DNA of 45,172 nt from JAQBDA01 sp041301185 (GTDB lineage Bacteria; Chloroflexota; Anaerolineae; Anaerolineales; UBA4823), in NCBI GenBank assembly GCA_041301185.1, contig JBFYSV010000217.1, forward strand, positions 1 through 45,172, written 5' to 3'. Position numbers and translations under genes: made by a program. Position 1 is the first letter of the stretch. Every line of letters begins with the position of its first letter. The notes under the pieces are model-generated. The model saw nothing but the letters and a program-made list of their open reading frames with translations. It had not been told where the DNA came from and searched no databases. Shown here piece by piece: positions 17,072-25,037 of the stretch.

Positions 17072-17117
17072 AATAATAATAGCGGGTAAAGTAGAATGAA
17101 ATGCAGGAATTAGTCAT
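17034..17117 (-). CDS. Tyr/Phe leader peptide of the aromatic operon (27 aa)
   Basis: ATG at 17117-17115 and TAA at 17036-17034 enclose 27 codons. Residues 8-16 read FYFTRYYYY: two Phe and five Tyr in nine codons, four of the Tyr in a row, with no Trp. The only upstream Shine-Dalgarno candidate is a weak AAGTGA about seven nt before the ATG. It begins about 17 nt after the predicted transcription start and ends about 30 nt before the terminator hairpin. The peptide has no expected activity of its own; its translation speed is the signal. Directly read from the sequence; the regulatory role is inferred from the layout. Confidence 0.88.
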   Translation of the reverse strand: MTNSCISFYFTRYYYYGCQATVAVSEA

Positions 17118-17140
17118 TTTAAGTTCACTTAATTGGTCGG

Positions 17141-17169
17141 ATTTTACCGCCGGGTTATCGATATGTCAA
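17141..17169 (-). promoter_or_regulatory. Consensus sigma70 promoter of the aromatic operon
   Basis: Perfect TTGACA (17169-17164), a 17-nt spacer and TAAAAT (17146-17141) on the minus strand. It places transcription start near 17134, just ahead of the leader peptide. Such a strong, apparently operator-free promoter fits control mainly by attenuation. Confidence 0.8.
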
Positions 17170-17183
17170 GGAAGGAATAAAAG

Positions 17184-17681
17184 TTGTCAGCACTTCATGA
17201 GATAATTATCAGCATGGTTCAGCTCCGTCCAGCAAGCGAAATGGATGCCCCAGGCATTCGTACCCTGGTACACCAGGCGCAGCTCAACCCACTCGACCTG
17301 GATTGGCCGCGCTTTATCGTTGCAGTGAGCCCGGATGGCGAGCTTGTTGGCTGTGGTCAGGTCAAGACACACCGCGACGGCAGCCGCGAGCTGGCCTCGA
17401 TTGTGGTGGCACCGGCATTCCGTAACCAGGGCATAGCCCGGGCGATCATCGAGCACCTGTCGGGAAGTCATCCTGGCATGCTGTACCTGACCTGCCGTAC
17501 CAGCCTGGGATCATTCTATGAAAAACTAGGGTATCAAATTATCCAGAAAGAGGAGATGCCGCTATATTTCCGGCGGATCAGCCACCTGTTTCGTTTAATG
17601 AATAAGGCGCATTTAGTTGGTGATGGATTGCTGGTCATGCGCAGGGAGCAGGAATCAAACATTTGCGGGTTGGCTGAGTAA
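17184..17681 (+). CDS. GNAT family N-acetyltransferase
   Basis: A 165-residue protein with the GNAT fold. It has an N-terminal strand VQLRPASEMDAPGIRTLVHQA, a central strand/loop ELASIVVAPAFRNQGIARAII with the acetyl-CoA pyrophosphate loop (RNQGIA), and the late strand TSLGSFYEKLGYQII. The acceptor is unknown. TTG at 17184 has AAGGAAGG eight nt upstream; an ATG at 17214 is possible and would remove ten residues. It diverges from the aromatic operon and shares its short intergenic region, with no other visible link. A ThiF-like gene follows 20 nt later. Confidence 0.85.
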   Translation: MSALHEIIISMVQLRPASEMDAPGIRTLVHQAQLNPLDLDWPRFIVAVSPDGELVGCGQVKTHRDGSRELASIVVAPAFRNQGIARAIIEHLSGSHPGMLYLTCRTSLGSFYEKLGYQIIQKEEMPLYFRRISHLFRLMNKAHLVGDGLLVMRREQESNICGLAE

Positions 17682-17701
17682 GATTCTGGGAGGACTAGCA
17701 G

Positions 17702-18445
17702 ATGATGGAACTGAACGATACGGATCGTATTCGTTACCAACGGCAAATATCGGTGCCGGGCTGGGGCGAGGAGGGTCAGGCTCGGATCAAGGCTGCCAGG
17801 GTTTTCATCGCAGGGGCGGGCGGGCTGGGCAGCCCGGTGGCTTTTTACCTGGCGGCAGCAGGGGTGGGTGAGATCACGATTTGTGACTCGGATCGGGTTG
17901 AGCTCACGAACCTGAACCGCCAGCTGCTCCACAGCGATGAACGGATTGGCGAGCTCAAGGCTGAGTCGGCTGCTAAAACTCTGCGTCGCTTGAATCCTGG
18001 TATCCAGGTTGTCCCCAACTCTGAGCATCTGGAGGGAACTAATGCCAGACGTATCATCGGCAAGCCGGATATCCTCCTCGACTGCCTGGACAACTACGCT
18101 ACGCGCTATGTGCTCAATGCGTACAGCATCGAGCATGGCATCCCGCTGGTGCATGGAGCGATCTGGGGGTGGGTCGGGCAGGTGACTTTCCTCTCGCCGC
18201 CGGTGACGCCGTGCTTGAAGTGCATCGTACCAACGCCGCCTCCTGGTGGCATTTTCCCGGCAGTAGGGGTTACACCGGGCGTGATCGGTACATTGCAAGC
18301 GATGGAAGCGCTAAAATTCCTGACCGGTATCGGCACAAATCTAATGGGGACAATGTTGTTTTTTGATGGCGAGGAGATGACCTTTAACCCGCTCCAGGTC
18401 AGGCGCGGGGTATCCTGCCCGGCTTGTGGTCATTTGCCGGTGTGA
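17702..18445 (+). CDS. ThiF/MoeB/HesA family adenylyltransferase (E1-like)
   Basis: A 247-residue E1-like enzyme that would adenylate the C-terminal Gly-Gly of a small ubiquitin-like sulfur carrier (MoaD or ThiS). It has the nucleotide loop VFIAGAGGLGSPVAFYLAAAGVG, DSDRVELTNLNRQLLH, LDCLDNYATRYVLN and two CxxC zinc motifs (PCLKC and CPAC near the C-terminus). There is no rhodanese domain. No carrier protein or thiamine/molybdopterin gene is adjacent, so the pathway is open. The GGGAGGAC site is well placed for ATG 17702, and a second ATG follows directly. Confidence 0.88.
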   Translation: MMELNDTDRIRYQRQISVPGWGEEGQARIKAARVFIAGAGGLGSPVAFYLAAAGVGEITICDSDRVELTNLNRQLLHSDERIGELKAESAAKTLRRLNPGIQVVPNSEHLEGTNARRIIGKPDILLDCLDNYATRYVLNAYSIEHGIPLVHGAIWGWVGQVTFLSPPVTPCLKCIVPTPPPGGIFPAVGVTPGVIGTLQAMEALKFLTGIGTNLMGTMLFFDGEEMTFNPLQVRRGVSCPACGHLPV

Positions 18446-18466
18446 GGTGTGGTGCGACCGGTGCGG

Positions 18467-20164
18467 TCAGGTTACAGGGATAAGCTCGGGAGCAGGCTCT
18501 GCTTCTGGTGCCACGCCTACTGGTCTGCGAACAGGTGCGCCCGGCTTGTCGGGTACCCTGCTCATTGCATATTCTGCCAGGGCGGTGATCGTCAGGCTGG
18601 GGTTAACCCCAGGATTACCCGGCATGATCGAGCCATCGACCACGTATAGTCCCGGATAATTGTGAACCTGGCAATCCAGGTCGATCACCCCTTCCTGGTC
18701 GTTGCGTCCGAATGGACAGCCGCCCAGGATATGAGCCGTCAAGGGAATATTCAACATCCCTTCGAAGACAGATCCGGCAGGGATGCCTCCGATTTTTCCA
18801 GCGAATAAGCGTGTGACTTGATGGGCAATTTCGATCCTGGTTGGGATTGGCTTGCCGTCAGCCGGTCGGGTAACCAACCGCTGCCTCCACAGGGTGAATA
18901 CATCTCGTCCCAGGCGCAGCCGGATGCAGTTATCTTCGGTTTGCATCACCAGCAAGATCGTGGTGCGCTGTGCCCAACCAGGCAGGATATGGGTACGCAT
19001 AAAGTCCACCGGGTGAGTGATGATATTTTTCAGGCTCAGGAGCAGATGGTGGGCAACACTCTCGCTGGTTTCTATCAGCGGGCTGGCCAGAAAACGCATT
19101 AGCGATGAGCCAGCCGAGTAACGCACGGGTTCGATGGCAGTCACATCATCCGCGTTGAAGATTGTGGTGATGGCAATTCCTTTGGAGAAGTCGGTTTGTT
19201 TCGAGCGGCTGGTTGCGCCCAATAAAGCCTCGCTGTTTGTGCGCACCAGGTCTCCCAGGCGAGGCGAGATGCGCGGCAGGGAGCCAGTTTGGTCTCGGCA
19301 GCGGAATAATAGCTGCGTAGTACCCAGGGTGCTGGCAGAGAGCACCACATTGCGAGCGCGCACCCGCTGCTTCCGCTTGGCGAACCAGCGGGTGGAGCTG
19401 CGGTAGATTACCTCATAGCGGGCGCCATCTGGTTGGTTTGGTGGCAAGGGCCGGATATCGCGTGCCTCGCATTCCGGCCAGATCACCGCCCCGTACTTTT
19501 CTGCCAGGTAGAGATAGTTTTTATCCAGCGTATTCTTGGCGTTGTAGCGGCAGCCCACCATGCAACCACCACAGTGGATGCAGGTGTTGCGCGAGGGACC
19601 TTCTCCACCAAAATAGGGATCACCGACTTCTTGCCCTTCGGCAAGATTGTCCTGTCCGAAGAAAACTCCCACCTCGGTGGAGCGGAAGCTGTCTTCTGTC
19701 TCCAACCTCTTGGCGATTTCATTCAAGATCCCATCGGCGGGCCAGGAGCGAGGGTTCGGTGTAACCCCGAGCATGCGGCGGGCGGTTTCGTAGTGCGGCT
19801 CCAGGACGCTTTTCCAGTCCACCAGGTGCTTCCAGGAGGGGTACTCGAAGAATTTATCTTCCGGCTTCATCAGCACGTTGGCATAGCCGAGGCTGCCTCC
19901 GCCGACTCCGCTGCCGTGCAGGACGAAGACATCCCGCAGGGGGGATATCTGTAAAATACCGAAGCAGCGCAAAGCCGGCGCCCAAAGATATTTAAATACA
20001 TTCCAGTTCGTCTTGGGGAAATCCTGGGTGTGATAGCGCTTGCCACGCTCCAGCACCAGGACGCGGTAGCCTTTTTCTGCCAAGCGCATCGTCGAGACGC
20101 TGCCGCCAAATCCGGAGCCGACGATGAGGTAGTCATAGGTCTCATTGGATTGGTTCGTCTGCAT
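18467..20164 (-). CDS. GMC-family FAD oxidoreductase, cholesterol-oxidase-like, with Cys cluster
   Basis: A 565-residue flavoprotein. It has the N-terminal FAD loop YLIVGSGFGGSVSTMRLAEKG, HGSGVGGGSLGYANVL, and the C-terminal GMC signature YVVDGSIMPGNPGVNPSLTITALAEYAM with a preceding AHILGGCPFG. Residues 195-205 read CIHCGGCMVGC (C195, C198, C201, C205), a spacing like a single [4Fe-4S] ferredoxin site. The layout matches bacterial 'cholesterol oxidase/GMC oxidoreductase' proteins. It would oxidise an alcohol or steroid-like substrate, with the acceptor unknown. It follows 3-hydroxyacyl-CoA dehydrogenase by about 60 nt and converges with the ThiF-like gene. Confidence 0.88.
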   Translation of the reverse strand: MQTNQSNETYDYLIVGSGFGGSVSTMRLAEKGYRVLVLERGKRYHTQDFPKTNWNVFKYLWAPALRCFGILQISPLRDVFVLHGSGVGGGSLGYANVLMKPEDKFFEYPSWKHLVDWKSVLEPHYETARRMLGVTPNPRSWPADGILNEIAKRLETEDSFRSTEVGVFFGQDNLAEGQEVGDPYFGGEGPSRNTCIHCGGCMVGCRYNAKNTLDKNYLYLAEKYGAVIWPECEARDIRPLPPNQPDGARYEVIYRSSTRWFAKRKQRVRARNVVLSASTLGTTQLLFRCRDQTGSLPRISPRLGDLVRTNSEALLGATSRSKQTDFSKGIAITTIFNADDVTAIEPVRYSAGSSLMRFLASPLIETSESVAHHLLLSLKNIITHPVDFMRTHILPGWAQRTTILLVMQTEDNCIRLRLGRDVFTLWRQRLVTRPADGKPIPTRIEIAHQVTRLFAGKIGGIPAGSVFEGMLNIPLTAHILGGCPFGRNDQEGVIDLDCQVHNYPGLYVVDGSIMPGNPGVNPSLTITALAEYAMSRVPDKPGAPVRRPVGVAPEAEPAPELIPVT

Positions 20165-20224
20165 AACAGCCCTGCCTGAGCCAGCCGTAAATCCGTCTTG
20201 ATGATATGAAGCCGGTTTATTGGA

Positions 20225-21070
20225 TCAGTATTGGTAAAAACCGCGCCCGGTCTTCCTCCCCAGATAACCGGCAGCTACCATTTTGCGCAATAAGTAAGCC
20301 GGTCGGTACTTGTCGTCACCCAGGTCGCGTTGCAGCACCTCCATAACGGAAAGCACAACATCCAGACCGATTAAATCGCATAAAGTCAGCGGTCCCATGG
20401 GATGATTCATGCCCAGCTTCATGACGCTGTCAATTGCCTGGGGAGTGCCAATGCCCTCCTGGAGAGCAAATATTGCCTCATTGATCATCGGGCACAAGAT
20501 GCGGTTGGAGATAAAACCAGGTGCGTCTTGTGCTTCTACCGGCTCTTTACCCATCACCCGGCAGACTTCCAGGGTTGACGCTGTGGTCTGGTCGCTGGTC
20601 GCCAGGCCGCGAATCACCTCCACCAGGCGCATCAGGGGGACGGGATTCATGAAGTGCATGCCGATCACTTGATCTGGTCGCCGGGTTACCCCAGCGATTT
20701 TGGTGATACTGATTGATGAAGTGTTGGAAGCCAGGATAGCATGCGCAGGGGTTAGCCGGTCCAGGTCGCCGAAAAGCTTGAACTTGATCTCAGGGTTTTC
20801 GGATGCGGCTTCGATCACCAGGTCGGCAGTTGCACAGCCCTCCAAACTGGTGGACATCGGGATGCTCATGGCAGCATCACGCTGCTCCTCGTTGATGGTG
20901 CCTTTTTCGAGCAGCTTGTTTGCCGACCTGGAAATGGTCTGCCGGGCGCGTTCGATTTGTTCAGGGATCACGTCCATCAGAGTGACAGAGTAACCCGAAG
21001 TGGCAGCCACCTGGGCAATCCCGTTACCCATCGTTCCGGCACCAACTACAAAAATGTTTTCGATTTTCAT
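20225..21070 (-). CDS. 3-hydroxyacyl-CoA (3-hydroxybutyryl-CoA) dehydrogenase
   Basis: A 281-residue single-domain dehydrogenase of the Hbd/PaaH type. It opens with the NAD loop IFVVGAGTMGNGIAQVAATSGY and continues with ASNTSSISITKIA, GMHFMNPVPLMRLVEVIRG with the catalytic His, and NRILCPMINEAIFALQEG; the C-terminus is complete (GYLGRKTGRGFYQY). It interconverts acetoacetyl-CoA and 3-hydroxybutyryl-CoA. It starts 4 nt after the thiolase stop, so the two genes act as a unit for short-chain acyl-CoA metabolism. No crotonase is in the window. Confidence 0.95.
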   Translation of the reverse strand: MKIENIFVVGAGTMGNGIAQVAATSGYSVTLMDVIPEQIERARQTISRSANKLLEKGTINEEQRDAAMSIPMSTSLEGCATADLVIEAASENPEIKFKLFGDLDRLTPAHAILASNTSSISITKIAGVTRRPDQVIGMHFMNPVPLMRLVEVIRGLATSDQTTASTLEVCRVMGKEPVEAQDAPGFISNRILCPMINEAIFALQEGIGTPQAIDSVMKLGMNHPMGPLTLCDLIGLDVVLSVMEVLQRDLGDDKYRPAYLLRKMVAAGYLGRKTGRGFYQY

Positions 21071-21074
21071 AGGC

Positions 21075-22283
21075 CTATCCCTCTATCTCGATAGCCATTG
21101 CAACGGCCTCAGCCCCTCCCAGGCACAGGGAAGCAATGCCGCGTTTCAAGCCGCGTTGTTTCAGAGCATAAATTAGCGTGGTCAGCACCCGCGCCCCGCT
21201 TGCGCCAATCGGATGTCCCAGGGCGATTGCTCCGCCGTGTATATTGACCTTCTCCCAATCCCAGCCAAGATCTGCCAGGGCATAGCCGTCTGCCAGCACC
21301 TGGGCGGCGAAGGCCTCGTTTAACTCGATCAGGTCAACATCCTCTAGGGTCCAGCCGATCTTATCTAGCAACTTTGGGATAGCCTGAGCCGGAGCTATAA
21401 AGAGGTATTTGGGTTCTACGGCTGCTTGAGCATAACCGATGATGCGCGCCAGCGGCTTGTGACCTAAAGCTTCGGCTTTCTTGCGGCTGGCGACTACTAC
21501 CGCCGCCGCTCCATCATTTAACCCGGGGGCGTTGCCGGCGGTGACTTTGCCATCTTTAACAAATGCCGGCTTTAACTTGGCAAGCATTTCCAGCGAGGTA
21601 TCCCGGCGGGGAGTCTCGTCCGTGTCAAATATCGTCACCTCGCCTTTCCTGCCCGGAATTTCAACAGCGACGATTTCGTCTTTGAACCATCCGTTATCGA
21701 TAGCTGCAATCGCTTTGAGATGGCTGTTCAGGGCGTACTCATCCATTGCCTGCCGGGTGACTTCGTATTCGCTGGCGATAAATTCTGCCGAGTTCCCCAT
21801 CCCCCAATTCTCAAAGGGATCCCATAAACCGTCGTGCAGCAAGGCATCGGTTAACTGGGCGTGCCCGAAGCGCAACTCGCCCGATCGTCCATATAGGAGA
21901 AAGGGAGCCCGGGTCATGCTTTCCATCCCCCCCGCTACAAAAAGATCTCCGTCACCCGCCCGGATCGCCTGGGAGGAGAGCATAATGGCTTTCAGTCCAG
22001 AGCCACATACTTTGTTGAGCGTGGTGGCTCCCACGCTGGCTGGCAAGCCACTGAAGATGGCTGCCTGGCGGGCAGGCGCCTGTCCAAGCCCGGCGCTGAC
22101 CACGTTGCCCATCAAAACCTCATCGATTTCTACCGGGTTGGTAATGCCTGCTCGCTCGACCGCAGCTTTTACGACGATTGCTCCCAGCTGAGGGGCTGCC
22201 AGGCAACACAAGCTCCCCTGGAAACGGCCTGAAGGTGTGCGAACGGCGCTCAAGATCACGGCTTCTGACTCGTTGACTGTCAT
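21075..22283 (-). CDS. Acetyl-CoA C-acetyltransferase (thiolase)
   Basis: A 402-residue thiolase. The acyl-enzyme Cys is in LNKVCGSGLKAIML, the conserved NEAFAAQVLADGYAL is present, the His motif is GGAIALGHPIGASGARVL, and the C-terminal Cys is in ASLCLGGAEAVAMAIE. It condenses two acetyl-CoA or cleaves acetoacetyl-CoA. ATG at 22283 has AAGGAG eight nt upstream; an earlier in-frame GTG (22292) overlaps that site and is rejected. Partner of the dehydrogenase just downstream. Confidence 0.95.
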   Translation of the reverse strand: MTVNESEAVILSAVRTPSGRFQGSLCCLAAPQLGAIVVKAAVERAGITNPVEIDEVLMGNVVSAGLGQAPARQAAIFSGLPASVGATTLNKVCGSGLKAIMLSSQAIRAGDGDLFVAGGMESMTRAPFLLYGRSGELRFGHAQLTDALLHDGLWDPFENWGMGNSAEFIASEYEVTRQAMDEYALNSHLKAIAAIDNGWFKDEIVAVEIPGRKGEVTIFDTDETPRRDTSLEMLAKLKPAFVKDGKVTAGNAPGLNDGAAAVVVASRKKAEALGHKPLARIIGYAQAAVEPKYLFIAPAQAIPKLLDKIGWTLEDVDLIELNEAFAAQVLADGYALADLGWDWEKVNIHGGAIALGHPIGASGARVLTTLIYALKQRGLKRGIASLCLGGAEAVAMAIEIEG

Positions 22284-22340
22284 GCTTTCCACTCCTTGGC
22301 TGTGTGTCTGGATGGGGTATGAATATTATTTGTGCATTGA

Positions 22341-22850
22341 TTATGGGCCAGGGGAAGGTGACGAACGCAGCATATCCCAGGCTTTTTTGACTCTCCAGTA
22401 GGTTTCTTCGAGCGATTCAGGCAATACCCGCGTTTGTGCCAGGGAAGACATGAAATTGGTATCGCCTCCCCAACGCGGGACAACATGGATGTGAATATGC
22501 TCGGCGATCCCTGCACCTGCAGCTTCCCCGATATTGATCCCAACATTAAATCCTTGCGGGTTGTACACGTTTTGCAGCACCAGGATGGCTTGGTTGACTA
22601 GCTCCATCATCTCTGCCCGCGCTTGCGGATCTAAATCACAAAGGGCGGGTTTATGATTGTAGGGTACGACCATCAAGTGTCCGCTGGTGTACGGATAGCG
22701 ATTAAGGATCACATAGGAATGCTTATCCCGGTGGAAAACCAGGTTCTCGGGGCTATCGGCGTGATTCAGCTCATCACAAAATACACATTCAGTTTCTTGT
22801 CGGTGGCTTTGCATATATATCATGCGCCAGGGAGACCAGATATAATTCAT
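22341..22850 (-). CDS. HIT-family hydrolase/phosphorylase
   Basis: A 169-residue histidine-triad protein. The triad HIHIHVVPRW has His118, His120 and His122. A CVFC pair (22-25) near the N-terminus probably binds zinc, as in many bacterial HIT proteins. The start MNYIWSPWRMIYM is typical of the Ap4A-hydrolase/AP4A-phosphorylase-like group. Role: hydrolysing nucleotide conjugates such as dinucleoside polyphosphates. It is divergent from xseA. Confidence 0.92.
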   Translation of the reverse strand: MNYIWSPWRMIYMQSHRQETECVFCDELNHADSPENLVFHRDKHSYVILNRYPYTSGHLMVVPYNHKPALCDLDPQARAEMMELVNQAILVLQNVYNPQGFNVGINIGEAAGAGIAEHIHIHVVPRWGGDTNFMSSLAQTRVLPESLEETYWRVKKAWDMLRSSPSPGP

Positions 22851-22995
22851 AAGATGTATGCTGGTGTTTCAGTCCGTGTAGATTCCTTTGATCAACCTAG
22901 TCGGTACACTTCCTGATACGTGATATTGATTTGGTTTTGCCTCTACCCCCACCCATTGCGCCTATTGTAGCAAAGAATCTGTCTTATAGGAATAG

Positions 22996-23024
22996 TTGAC
23001 AGTCAGCCTGAAGCAGAGTATCCT
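22996..23024 (+). promoter_or_regulatory. Putative sigma70 promoter for the xseA operon
   Basis: TTGACA (22996-23001), a 17-nt spacer and TATCCT (23019-23024). The predicted start, near 23031, is about 39 nt before xseA. Confidence 0.6.
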
Positions 23025-23069
23025 ACTTCCTGGATTTCTGATTGTCGAAATGAAAGCGCACCTCGCTTA

Positions 23070-24302
23070 ATGAACGAACTCCCGCTTTTCCAATCGCTGC
23101 TCTGGTCTGTTACAGATCTGACTCGCTATATACGCGAGCTTTTTGAAGGAGACGATCTGCTGCAAGATGTTTGGGTGCAGGGAGAGGTTTCTAACTTATC
23201 GCGCCCCTCTTCAGGGCATGTGTATTTTACCCTGAAAGATGCTTCTGCCACGCTGCGGTGTGTGATGTGGCGCAGCACCGCCCAGCGCCAGCTATCCCTG
23301 CCGCGGGATGGCGATGCCGTCCAGGTACATGGCAGCTTGAATGTCTACGAGGCAGGCGGTCAGTACCAGCTCTACGTTGATTTGATCCGACCCGCCGGTG
23401 AAGGGGCGCTGTATCAGGAATTTTTGCGCTTGAAAGCCCGCCTGGAGGCGGAAGGATTATTTGACCCATCCCGCAAGCGTTCCATCCCTGCCTGGCCGCG
23501 TCGAATCGGCGTGGTTACCTCGCCAAGCGGGGCAGCCCTGCGGGACATCTTGAACACGCTGCGTAGGCGTTTTCCTTTGGCTGAGATAGTGATCGCGCCC
23601 ACGCCCGTCCAGGGAGCTGAAGCTCCCGCAGGGATCGTGGTTGCCCTGGAGGCAATCAACCGCCTGGTATTGCCGGATGTTATCTTACTGGCGCGTGGGG
23701 GAGGCTCGATTGAGGATCTATGGGCATTCAATGATGAGCAAGTGGCGCGGGCTATCGTCGCTTCTCCAGCTCCGGTGATCTGCGGCGTGGGTCATGAGAC
23801 GGATTTCACCATCGCGGATTTTGCCAGTGATTTGCGCGCCCCTACGCCGACTGCGGCAGCCGAGCTTGCAACCCCTGACCGGATGGATCTGCTGGATTCC
23901 CTCGGCGCGATCCAAACACGTCTGGAGCGCACGATCCAGGCCAGCTTGAACAATCTCCGCTGGTCGCTGGATACCCTCGAAGGACGGTTACAGCAAAGGT
24001 CGCCGCGTTGGATGATTGCTAGCGGTCGCCAGCGATTGGATGATCTCCTGCATCGAGTAGCCATAAGCCTGGATCATTCTCTGGCTTTGCATAAGGTTCG
24101 GATCCGGGGGCTAGAGCAAAGCCTGTCTGCGTTAAACCCGTCGGCGATCCTGGAGCGGGGTTATGCGGTAGTCTCCCATCAAGATGGTCGAACTGTGCGG
24201 CAGGTCAACCAGGTGGCTTTAGATGATCTGCTCACGGTGCGAGTTAGTGATGGCGAGTTCTCTGCCCGGGTCTCTCCAGATGACGATCAGCCAGCGAGGT
24301 GA
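23070..24302 (+). CDS. xseA: Exodeoxyribonuclease VII large subunit
   Basis: A 410-residue XseA. It has the N-terminal OB fold (VWVQGEVSNLSRPSSGHVYFTLKDASATLRCVMW), then the catalytic domain with PRRIGVVTSPSGAALRDIL, VDVILLARGGGSIEDLWAFNDE and GVGHETDFTIADFASDLRAPTPTAAAE, a coiled-coil region and a C-terminal GYAVVSHQDGRTV segment. With XseB it forms ExoVII, which degrades single-stranded DNA to oligonucleotides and acts in repair. It is first in a four-gene run that contains xseB two genes later. Confidence 0.96.
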   Translation: MNELPLFQSLLWSVTDLTRYIRELFEGDDLLQDVWVQGEVSNLSRPSSGHVYFTLKDASATLRCVMWRSTAQRQLSLPRDGDAVQVHGSLNVYEAGGQYQLYVDLIRPAGEGALYQEFLRLKARLEAEGLFDPSRKRSIPAWPRRIGVVTSPSGAALRDILNTLRRRFPLAEIVIAPTPVQGAEAPAGIVVALEAINRLVLPDVILLARGGGSIEDLWAFNDEQVARAIVASPAPVICGVGHETDFTIADFASDLRAPTPTAAAELATPDRMDLLDSLGAIQTRLERTIQASLNNLRWSLDTLEGRLQQRSPRWMIASGRQRLDDLLHRVAISLDHSLALHKVRIRGLEQSLSALNPSAILERGYAVVSHQDGRTVRQVNQVALDDLLTVRVSDGEFSARVSPDDDQPAR

Positions 24303-24305
24303 TGG

Positions 24306-24776
24306 ATGGATATGTCTGTTATAACCGAGGCGCAAAGACAAGAGGCAGTCGGGTTTGCGCAGGCTATGAATGAAAATCTCCGCACCTCAACGGGCAGCGG
24401 GGCAGAGGTGGCATTTGGTCTGAGCTGCGGAATTGGTTTGATTCCTGTGGTTGGGATCATCCTGCTTTTGCTGGCGTTGAAGGTCGTCAGCCTGATCCCT
24501 GGCTTATTGTTCCTGGTGATCGCCCTGCTTGGGCTGATGGGCATCTCTATGTTGCTGGCCAACCTGGCGCGCAGCAATGCCCAAAAAAGGATCTTCCGAA
24601 CGGAAATTGATCCGGAGATTGTTCGATTCTTGGATGACCAGCAAATCAATCGCCAGGTGTTTGATACACTTGCCTGCCAGGCTTTACCGGCAGATGCCCC
24701 GCTGCAGGCATTTCTTTCCCCGCTAACTCTGGATGAGGCGGATCAGTCTGAGCAGACTAATTTTTCGAAGGAGTGA
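24306..24776 (+). CDS. Small membrane protein of unknown function
   Basis: A 156-residue protein with two adjacent hydrophobic segments (about residues 36-60 and 62-88), hydrophilic on both ends, and no recognised domain. The C-terminal half contains LDDQQINRQVFDTLACQALP and an acidic end. It starts 3 nt after xseA and ends 2 nt before xseB, so it is translated within the ExoVII operon. I do not recognise it. A helper or an unrelated membrane passenger are both possible. Confidence 0.7.
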   Translation: MDMSVITEAQRQEAVGFAQAMNENLRTSTGSGAEVAFGLSCGIGLIPVVGIILLLLALKVVSLIPGLLFLVIALLGLMGISMLLANLARSNAQKRIFRTEIDPEIVRFLDDQQINRQVFDTLACQALPADAPLQAFLSPLTLDEADQSEQTNFSKE

Positions 24777-24778
24777 CA

Positions 24779-25036
24779 ATGGCTGATATCAGTGCCTTGA
24801 TCGCATTGCTGGATGAACCTGTTGATCAAATGTCATTTGAGCAGGCTCTAAGCCAGTTAGAAGATATCGTAGCAGCGTTAGAATCCGGGGAACATTCTTT
24901 GGATCTTTCTTTGCGCCTGTTTGAGCGCGGCCAGCTTCTGGCTCAAATTTGTGCCGAAATGCTGGATCAGGCTGATCTACGAGTACAGCAGTTATCCGGT
25001 GAAAACCGGATTGATTTTACCCCGACGGATACCTGA
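24779..25036 (+). CDS. xseB: Exodeoxyribonuclease VII small subunit
   Basis: An 85-residue XseB with the conserved MSFEQALSQLEDIVAALESGEHSLDLSLRLFERG helical hairpin and a following LRVQQLS. It binds the XseA coiled-coil. ATG 24779 has AAGGAG five nt upstream; the in-frame GTG six nt earlier overlaps that site. Its stop is followed by the DUF212 gene within a couple of bases. Confidence 0.93.
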   Translation: MADISALIALLDEPVDQMSFEQALSQLEDIVAALESGEHSLDLSLRLFERGQLLAQICAEMLDQADLRVQQLSGENRIDFTPTDT

Positions 25037-25037
25037 A

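Noticed and set aside
16957..17133. A T-box or other known riboswitch in the aromatic leader.
   Set aside because: No T-box consensus or known riboswitch core is visible, whereas the Tyr/Phe codon run and competing hairpins explain the leader fully.
17534..18298. A 254-codon open frame on the minus strand opposite the GNAT and ThiF-like genes.
   Set aside because: It is antisense to two well-supported genes with clear motifs, has no recognisable domain and no ribosome site; it is a shadow of high-GC coding sequence.
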